A DNA stretch of 64,000 nt from Camelus bactrianus. Its lineage: Eukaryota; Chordata; Mammalia; Artiodactyla; Camelidae. Shown one piece after another: positions 56,893 to 64,000 of the stretch. Position 1 is the first letter of the stretch, and every line of letters starts with the position of its first letter. A model generated the notes under the pieces. The model was not told where the DNA came from. It saw only the letters and a program-made list of their open reading frames with translations, and did not search any database. Location of the stretch: positions 10,868,001 through 10,932,000 of the forward strand of contig NC_133545.1 of the NCBI RefSeq assembly GCF_048773025.1, given 5' to 3'. Position numbers and translations under genes: made by a program.

Positions 56893-57180
56893 GAGCAATT
56901 CCCCAGTGACAGCCAACAAGGAAACCGGGTCTCTAGTCCCAGCACCACAAGGAGCTGAGTCCTGCCAGTCATAGGGATGAGCTGGGTGGAGGAGCGGGGC
57001 TCCAGAGAGAATGCTGCCAGATGACACCTTGATTTTAATCTCATGAGACCTTGAGCAGAGAACCCAGTCCCTCCCATCCAGGACTTCCGACACACAGAGC
57101 CATGACATGATAAGTGGGTGATGTTTTGACCTGCCTAATTGCAGTGATTTTTTACCCAGCAATAGAAAACTAAGACAGCT
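56893..57180 (+). repeat. MLT1-type LTR, 3' part
   Basis: GGAGCTGAGTCCTGCCAGTC, GATGACACCTTGATTTTAAT, CTCATGAGACCTTGAGCAGA and the end CCCAGCAATAGAAAACTAAG follow the MLT1 3' half. It lies directly after the L1 fragment. Confidence 0.65.
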
Positions 57181-57775
57181 GGCTGGCACCCAGCATCCTC
57201 CCTTGGGGACTGTACAGTGAAAGTTCTGCTCCCGGATAATCCCTGAAGACAAACACATTTCATTTCTTTCTCACCCCTCTCCGCTCCCTCTCACACACAC
57301 ACCAAGTTCTTCCTAAACCCACACATTGTCTGACAACTTTTCACTACCGTTGCATCCGCTTTTACTTATGCTCAGGCCACTGCATGTCTGAGGAAGTCCC
57401 AGTACCCTATCTCCCCATCCAACATGGTTACTCATTGAGACACTCATGGAAGAATCTTTGGCTTTTTTTTTTTCTCCTTTCTTGACTTAATTGAACAGAA
57501 TTCAGTTTCATCAAAATTTTCTTACAGCTGAACCTGAAAACTGAAGTTGGTCTTAGAAAATATTCACGTTGGGTTAATATCCTTTAGTCTAGTACAATAC
57601 CAAAGAAGGGCAAAGACTTTGATTAGAATAGAGAGAGTGATTTAGACAAGAATGGGAAAAGGGAAGCAAAGAATATTAAGGTCAAAGGCAGGGCTTCAGT
57701 GCAGGCTTCTGAGGAAACTTCTAGTCGGGGTCAGGAATCTTGAGGACAGCACCCCCTCACTCCTCCGTTTGCCTC

Positions 57776-57814
57776 TCTTTTTGTGCGGAGAGGATGTGGC
57801 CGTGCAGCGCTGTG
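57776..57814 (-). promoter_or_regulatory. 23-RSS of TRBV26
   Basis: Heptamer CACAGCG (57808-57814), 23-bp spacer containing CCACATCCTCT, nonamer ACAAAAAGA (57776-57784). Confidence 0.88.
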
Positions 57815-58294
57815 GATTCACTGCTGGCGCAGAAGTACACAGATGTCTGGTTGGTGCTGGCTGACTGCAGGGTCAGGGGGAAATCGGCCTGATCTTCTCG
57901 AGAGACATGATACCCCTCAGGGACATCTCCTTGCTTAGTAGTTCTGGTACCAGTTGAGTAATAGATCAGCCGCAGCCCAAATCCTGGGTCTTGGCGGTAC
58001 CAGTACATTGAATAATGATTCATCCTCTGTGAACACTGGAGAGTTAATTTCTGTTCTGTCTTCAGGATTCTGTGTCTTGGGGACTGTGTGACTGCAGCTT
58101 CTTTGAGGCCTGTGGGAGACAAAGCAGGGATCAAATAGAAACAGCCTGGGGAGCGGAGATGAGTGCTGCCTTCTTGATGAAACATTTTGCTGCCGGAGCC
58201 TGGGAAGCCAGTGACAAGGATTCCTGACCTCTGCTCAGGACTCACCTGCTCTGATGAGAAAGATAAGAGCACAGCAGAGGAGCCTGTTGCTCAT
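57815..58294 (-). CDS. TRBV26: TRBV26 T-cell receptor beta V segment, intact
   Basis: Leader exon 58246-58294 ([21 protein letters not shown] donor); V exon 57815-58109 after a CCACAG acceptor. It reads [19 protein letters not shown], first Cys ([12 protein letters not shown]), [20 protein letters not shown] with the conserved Trp, [34 protein letters not shown] and CASSE. PRHRI, LQCSQ-MNH, EGYHVSR and [10 protein letters not shown] fit human TRBV26; TRBV6 is a close second by eye, but the LIRA leader and the position between the TRBVA-like and TRBVB-like relics favour TRBV26. Human TRBV26 is a pseudogene; this copy is open with good splice sites and RSS. Confidence 0.82.
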
Positions 58295-59159
58295 GGTGGC
58301 AGCAGATGGAGAACACTGTCTGCTCCTGGGCTGAACTAAGTCTCTGATGCCAACACTTTTCACCCACTTCCTGGCCCGAGACCACGCCCTCCTCCCTCAC
58401 TGCTTCAGAAAGCATCGCAAAGCCTCTTAGACTTGACTGAATGTGATAATTTCATTTATCCAGGTCACATGACTGTTTACGCCCTTCCCTTGAAGAATTA
58501 GCATGGCAGGATTTGCCTCTGTGACTTTTCTGATTTCCCTTATCTTTTGTAATATGGGGGTTTTACATCTTTTGAATTTTCTCTGGACTATTGTGGTAAA
58601 TTGATGTGTGTTCCCTGGACCCTTGAGTGTTTTCTCGGAACACTTCTGGAACTCTTTTCCATTTTGTCCTTATGTCCAACCTCGACTTTCACTCTAAAAG
58701 TACTCTCGTCTCTTTAGCCAGCCTAATGTTATTCTTTTCCACAAACACTGTATGTGCTTTCCAACCTCTGTGCTTTGCACATAATCCTACGTCCTCTCTT
58801 TTTCCTTTAGGCTGATGCTTAAGGGAGTGAAAAGGTGTGGGGAAGGGAACGAAGCAACCAGACGTACACAAATTTAGGAAAATCTCGTAGGTGCCCAGAG
58901 CACGTTCAGAGAGGATTTCATATGCTGTAGCAACTCATCTTAGCAGAGCTTCCACCGATGGAAGTGGGTATGGACAAATGCTGATGTAAGGACTTTCAGC
59001 AGCTGTCTCCCAACTGCTCTGAACAATGCTTGCTTTGGGAAAAAAAGCATTTTAGGGAAATTGTGGGATGCTCATCACCACAGATGAACTGAAGCCCAAA
59101 TGTCATTGATGTGACTTTCTGCAATTTGACATTATTTCTAGGAAGGTTTTTTTTCCACA
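58295..59159. other. intergenic between TRBV26 and the TRBVA-like pseudogene
   Basis: No gene recognised. No clear decamer is seen upstream of the TRBV26 leader. Confidence 0.5.
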
Positions 59160-59191
59160 AATTCTAGGTCACCTAGGATGTGGCAGTGAAT

Positions 59192-59645
59192 TACTATAGA
59201 TAAACTGCTAGCACAGAAGTGTGAGGATGTCTCTAGGACCTGGAAGAAACCCTCCTTCTTCTGGGAGACACTCAGCAGGGAACCTTTTTCAGTGCTGCCC
59301 CCAACAAGTGAGCAGGGGGTCAGCCGCAGCCCCAGTGCTGGGTCGTGGATGCACTAGAACATTCTGTCATGACCAAAGTCTGAAAGACATTCCAGAAAAG
59401 CTTCCCCCCTGTTCTTCTCTAGGTTCTGGATTACTCTAACCTCCAGGTGACCTGTGGGAAAAGGATGCAGAAGGTACAAACTGTGTCCATCAGGAAGCCC
59501 AATGTTTTGAGCATGACAAAAACAAACAAAAACCCTGTGCTGGTGCCTAGAAATCCTAGGGTCTGAATTCCCCTTGTGCTCCAAGACCTCATCCACTTCC
59601 AAGAGATAAACTGAGAGCCTGAGCCTCGTGGCAGGATAGGAGAAG
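59192..59645 (-). pseudogene. TRBVA: TRBV pseudogene in the position of human TRBVA
   Basis: V exon 59199-59451 after a CCCACAG acceptor: HLEVRVIQNLEKNRGEAF, first Cys (LECLSDF), GHDRMF, then a TAG at 59354-59356 in the place of the conserved Trp; it continues DPALGLRLTPCSLVGGSTEK and ends FCASSL. FR3 is about six residues short (QVLETSSHFCASS), and the heptamer has decayed to TATAGTA with no clear nonamer. A leader-like stretch near 59600-59640 has ACG in place of ATG. GHDRM and STEKG are TRBV25-like. It lies between TRBV25-like and TRBV26, like human TRBVA. The promoter decamer is still perfect. Confidence 0.7.
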
Positions 59646-59692
59646 GAACAGGTTTTCCTCCAGCTGTCAACAGCCCATCGGTTGCTTGCCTG

Positions 59693-59702
59693 TGATGTCA
59701 CT
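59693..59702 (-). promoter_or_regulatory. perfect Vbeta decamer upstream of the TRBVA-like pseudogene
   Basis: The minus strand reads AGTGACATCA, exact to AGTGAYRTCA, about 50-60 bp above the degraded leader. Confidence 0.7.
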
Positions 59703-59929
59703 GTCTCCGCCCACACCCACAGCCCCACATCTACAGAGGTGGTGTCTTCCCTGCCTTTCACAGAGAGCCACTAGGCATTCGACTTTCCCGACCAATTCAG
59801 ATTGGGGAAAACAATCACTCTTTTCGGTTAATACTTGCTATTCCCTTGCATTCTTTCTCACGCAGACTCAGTTCTTCATCCATGACACGCCCTAACAACT
59901 ACCACTGCAGCAAAGTAAGTGGATAACAT

Positions 59930-60150
59930 GAAGGTTCCAGAGGGAGACTGCCTAGATCTGAATGCTGGTTCTGTTACTTACTCTCATCTTGGGGAAGCGA
60001 GTGACTTGGTTTGTGCCTCAATTTTATGATCTGTAATTTGTTTTATTAAAAGTATGTACCTTATAGAGTTGCTGTAAGGATTAAATGAGTTAATATGTTA
60101 AGTGGTTATAACAATGCCTCGTACACAGTAATCACTCCTTCAAATTTAGC
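59930..60150 (+). repeat. MIR SINE
   Basis: MIR order on the plus strand: GAATGCTGGTTCTGTTACTT, AGCGAGTGACTTGGTTTGTG, TGCTGTAAGGATTAAATGAG, TTATAACAATGCCTCGTACA. Confidence 0.75.
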
Positions 60151-62370
60151 TTTCAAATTGGTAACGAGTTGTACTGCTACTAACATCATCATTTATTATT
60201 GAGTCTAATTTTGTGCTGGGGATTATATTAGGCAATCTGCATTCATTTTCTTGACTAAATAAAACCTGGGAGTCCCGAATTATTCACTCCACTTTCTAGA
60301 CTAGGAAATTGTCTTTAGACAGGTTAAGTAACTTGGTAAAACTAGAAATTAACTGGATAGTCTAATTCCAAAACCCGTACTTTCAACTGTTAATGATGAA
60401 ATTTTCAAGATTTTCTACTCTGTATATTCCTCTCTATTTTCTCTCTCTTTTAAAGAGTTTGACTGGAGACTTCTTACTATGGGAATTATTTTTCAATTTA
60501 CTCCAGCTTCTATAACTAAATGACACTTAGTAAGCTATCCCCCAACTGCCTGAAATTCAACAGTAGCACCAAGCTGATGCCTGCCACTCTGATGGCCCCT
60601 CCAGTGGCAGGGAGGGGATTCTCCTAGGAGAACTGCCCTCCTCTGAGCCCAGGGATCAGTGTGGAGTGCCCTGCTGGAAGATTCTATCCCTGAACCTGTG
60701 CAGGTATGACATTTACAGAAGTGGGCCAATTCTGGGGTTATCCACCCTTCAAACTGAAATCACCAGAATAAAATATTGTCTTTATTCCATGCCTCTTTTT
60801 TAGCCCTCTCCACAGAGGTGTCTCCATCAGCCTCCCATTTTAAGCTGCTTTACAACAGGGTTTTCGTTCACTCAATTAGGGAGGAGAATGAGACCTGGGA
60901 CATGGGAGACTGGAGCAACGAATAATTTTGGGGGTGAGTAGAGAATAGTGGGGCACAAATTCAGGGTCAATTCCAGGAAAATATATTTGACTCTTTTTTT
61001 GTTTGTTGAATACATTTTTATTGAACAGCTACTATGTGCCAGAGCTACGATCAGACACTGGGATACAAGCATGAACCCAAAAACGCCTCTGCTCTCATGA
61101 AGCTTCTAGTTTTGCGTCCAGTATATCTCAACAGTCCTGGATCCTGGGGTTACAACGTAAAAGGATATGAAGTCCAGTCTCTCCAAGGCCATGCTTGCCT
61201 GTGAGGAGTGAGATGGGGCCAACATTTCAAGCTGGATTATAAGGACAAAAGTTGGGGTTTCTTTAAATTGATGTAGGACCACAGAGAAAATGAATGATTT
61301 ATCTTTCTGGGAAGGAAGGGAGGACTTCACAGAAGTGGTGTGGTTTTAAGTAAGATTTGTAGGAAAAGAAATAATTCTCTGGTAGACTAGACAGAGGGAC
61401 CAGCATAGGAAAAGTCCAGGGGCTTATGACATTTTTGGAGTTTAGAAAAGGTTCAGTACAGCTGGAAAGCACAGTTGAGGGAGGATGTGAATAGCTGCAA
61501 AGGAAGATAAGTTTCTCCTCCTCCTCGTCTTTACCCTTCAATGAAAGTGTGCAAGAGGAGCAGGAGCTGCTGTTTTTGTAGCAGAGGGAGGCTTGGTGTT
61601 GGCTGTGTACAAGTGGTAGCTGCTCATAGAACAGCTCACTCACTTCTTTGCCATGAATCCAGCAGTTCACCCGGCATCTGTTTAAGAAGCACTCACCATC
61701 ATCGGCATCAGAACCCAAACTACATCTTTCTCCTACCTGAGTACAGCGAGGATTTTACTGCCTCGGCATCCAGCATCACCCCCAACACTACCCAGCAGGA
61801 CAGACATCCGTCCACCCTCTGAGACTTTGCTCTGCTTTGTTTCTGTCTGACTTATGCCCTGTGACCATTCTTATTCAAAATGTATCAGGAAAACCAGTAG
61901 CCCAAAGAGACTCTGTTTGGGAAAATAAGACAGACAGTGGTGAGGGAAGCCTCCCATACTGCTATTTGGAACACGGGGCTGGACTGAAACAGATGAAGAC
62001 TTCTTGTGTCAGGACAGTGATGACTGGAACTGTAGGAGTGAGCCCTGCAGATGAGAAGAGTAGACCACGGAAGGTGGAGAGACAGCTCGTGCAAAGGCTC
62101 AGAGGGGGTCAGAGAGCATCGGTTCAGTGATGCTGGAATGAAAACCAGCAGGGGTGAGGGGACTGAAGGCCAGCTAGATCTCCAGAGTCCAGACTGTGAA
62201 ATACCTTTGTGTCAGGTTAAGATATCTAAATTTTACCATGAATGTAAAAGAGAAGCATAGAGAATGTGTGAAGGGGCTGGGAGAATGATCAGATTTGTGT
62301 ATTATGCATGTCACTCTAGTGGCAATGAGGAGGAAAAGGTGGAAGAGGACAAGAGGCAGGGAAGAAGCGT
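60151..62370. other. intergenic, no gene recognised
   Basis: No V segment or RSS is visible. Part of 60640-60720 resembles 56620-56700 (CCTGCTGGAA, TTCT, CCTGAACCTGTG), a trace of local duplication. Around 61000-61110 an old MIR-like or L2-like stretch may be present. Confidence 0.45.
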
Positions 62371-62374
62371 TCTT

Positions 62375-62540
62375 TTTTAAAAAAAATTAAATTAATTAAA
62401 CTTTTTAAATTGAAGTACAGTCAATTACAACATGTCAATTTCTGCTGTACGGCATAATGTCCCAGCCATGCATATACATATGTATATTCATTTTCATATT
62501 TTTTTCATTGAAAGTTACTACAAGATCTTGAACATACAGA
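62375..62540 (-). mobile_element. L1 3' tail fragment
   Basis: AT-rich start then TTGAAGTACAGTCAATTACA, CAATTTCTGCTGTACGGCAT and TTACTACAAGATCTTGAACA, the same L1 3' UTR as at 25.02 kb, minus strand. Confidence 0.75.
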
Positions 62541-63881
62541 AGGATTCGTAACCCTCCAGGCGTCGCGTCAAAACACCTGACCGTAGAAGACACGGCTCCC
62601 CGATTTCGCTGGTTCGGGCGCCTACAACAGAGGGTGATGAGCCCTGCGGGGAATAAGCTGAGCTGAGGAACCTATAAATTAGGAATGTGGGAATACCTAG
62701 TAGATGGTTCACAGAACTAGCTTGGAACTAACGAGAGATGCAATGTGAATCGTGGATTGGATAATATTATCCAAGATGCACGTGCAGATCGAGAAGACAA
62801 GAATAAAAAGTCCAGAAATCAGGATAAAAGAAGGAAGAGAAGAGGAAGAGCCCACACGAAGGACTGCAAAGGAGTGGACAGTACTGTGGGGTTCAAACGT
62901 AAAGAAAGATAACCAAGTGGTGTCCTTTACAGTCAAATACGTATCTTGTTCTATGGATCGTTTTCTCACAGGCTGAGCCCCTTCAGAGAAGAGACCAAGA
63001 CAAAGACTCCGCCTGGCTTTGCTCTCCGGAAACCTCAAGACGGGGGGGTTCACATCTGGGCCAGCAGCCACTTCTTCTCAGGGGACAGAGGGCCCCAGTG
63101 CCGACAGCGGGACTTTCATCCGCTGCCTGAGTAACAGCAGAGTTATTCACGGTCCCGGGTCTGGCCTTGTGTGGATGCAGGCCCAGTTCTGCAAGATTCG
63201 GTGTGTCCAAGCAAGAAGCACTGATCTGTGGAGTAGCTTCCCAATGGCCAGGACGGTCTCCAAAGGGGTCCAGGGCTAAATACAGGGAAGCTTTTGGAGG
63301 GTTTTCTTTGCAACTACAATTTCTGTTCCTTGTGTCTCATGTAGATTTAGTTAAAACTCCATTCATTTCGAGGTAGGATTGTGAAAATCATCAGTTCACG
63401 TCCTTCTGTGATTTCAGTGTTCAAAGCCACGGAGTGAGGACCCGAGGGCTGAGAAGAGGGACTGCGTGGGAAAGGAAAAGGCTTTTGAGCCGCTGTGTGT
63501 GAAGTAACACGCTTTACGTGAGGAAGGAACCGTTAACCAGAGATGACGGTCTGTGGAGAAAATCAAAGGAAGCGTTTCCTGTTTCCTCCCCTGCAGGTCG
63601 CCATGAGGCAACCGTCAAATACCATCCCACTTATCTTGCTGGACACAACTGGTGCCGGCCTCAGCAGGGCGGTGCAGGAGGGCGCAGGGGACGGGGCAGT
63701 CCGACCGCGGCTGGACCATCCCCCGGCTTGGTCGAGGCCGACCCGGGCACAGCCCTCTTCCCAGCTTGCTGCTCAGACCACACTGGCCGCTCAGGGCTGG
63801 GGAGTCGGTGGACACCTGCAGTGGCTTCTGCAGTTTGAGATGAGGTTTATGAAGGTGGGGCTTCCTCACTTCTGCGAGGAC
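62541..63881. other. intergenic downstream (locus sense) of the TRBV25-like segment
   Basis: No gene recognised. GC-rich text with several chance open frames on both strands, none with a domain motif. Confidence 0.5.
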
Positions 63882-63920
63882 CTTTTTTGTGCTGTCTGTA
63901 AGTGCCTGTGCAGTGCTGTG
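63882..63920 (-). promoter_or_regulatory. 23-RSS of the TRBV25-like segment
   Basis: Heptamer CACAGCA (63914-63920), 23-bp spacer, nonamer ACAAAAAAG (63882-63890). Confidence 0.85.
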
Positions 63921-64000
63921 CATTCACTGCTGGCACAGAAGTATCTAGATGTCTGTGAGGGGCTGGTGGCCTCCAGCGTCAGGGGAAACTGGTCCTTCCT
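63921..64000 (-). CDS. TRBV25-like V segment, 3' part only (cut by window edge)
   Basis: Only the FR3 end is in the window: RKDQFPLTLEATSPSQTSRY then FCASSE, followed directly by a good 23-RSS. FPLTLE, PS-TS and CASSE fit human TRBV25-1 (EHFPLTLESARPSHTSQYLCASSE); TRBV10 is almost as close over this short stretch. The position 5' of the TRBVA-like pseudogene, TRBV26 and TRBV27 supports TRBV25. The visible part is open. The rest lies beyond 64000, so its status is unknown. Confidence 0.65.

Noticed and set aside
1-64000. CRISPR arrays, operons, phage or bacterial systems
   Set aside because: The window is vertebrate nuclear DNA; no direct-repeat/spacer arrays or prokaryotic gene organisation are present.

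Overview
This window is a stretch of a mammalian T-cell receptor beta (TRB) locus. It holds a cluster of TRBV gene segments, all on the minus strand, so the locus reads 5' to 3' from high to low coordinates. Each complete segment shows the standard parts: a leader exon of about 45-50 bp with a GT donor, a short intron, a V exon of about 290-300 bp, and a 23-type recombination signal (heptamer CACAGYG-like, 22-23 bp spacer, A-rich nonamer). The host is probably a camelid. Three tRNA-derived SINEs (18.3, 22.35 and 47.05 kb) look like the camelid tRNA SINE, many L1 tails carry a cetartiodactyl-type 3' UTR, and I see no ruminant or pig SINEs. The species call is inference.

Reading locus-wise (right to left): TRBV25-like (cut by the window edge, 63.9 kb), a pseudogene in the position of human TRBVA (59.4 kb), TRBV26 (58 kb), a relic in the position of human TRBVB (56.3 kb), TRBV27 (52.6 kb); then TRBV14 (48 kb), TRBV15 (45.9 kb), an old TRBV20/29-like relic (43.6 kb), TRBV16 (41.4 kb), a leader-only TRBV17/18 relic (38.7 kb), a broken gammaretrovirus-like provirus (28.1-36.3 kb), TRBV19 (27.4 kb), a leader-like relic (26.1 kb), TRBV20 (24.5 kb), two tandem TRBV21 copies (16.8 kb intact, 10.5 kb with one stop), TRBV22 (5.9 kb, open) and TRBV23 (2.3 kb, one stop).

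Each half is collinear with the human locus, but they join in an unexpected order: TRBV27 is followed by TRBV14 instead of TRBV28. With every gene on the same strand, the simplest readings are a head-to-tail junction of a large tandem duplication, or a misjoin in the assembly. The candidate breakpoint lies in the L1-rich interval 48.3-52.4 kb.

The V segments supply the variable domain of the TCR beta chain after RAG-mediated joining to D and J segments outside this window. Vbeta decamer/CRE-like promoter motifs lie upstream of several leaders. Seven CTCF-like motifs, all in the same orientation as the V genes, are spread over the window and may help loop-extrusion-driven V usage. Much of the rest is old L1, LTR, MIR and SINE sequence, with several long stretches in which I recognise nothing. 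TRBV21, TRBV22 and TRBV26, pseudogenes in human, are open here. All family assignments rest on remembered human sequences compared by eye.
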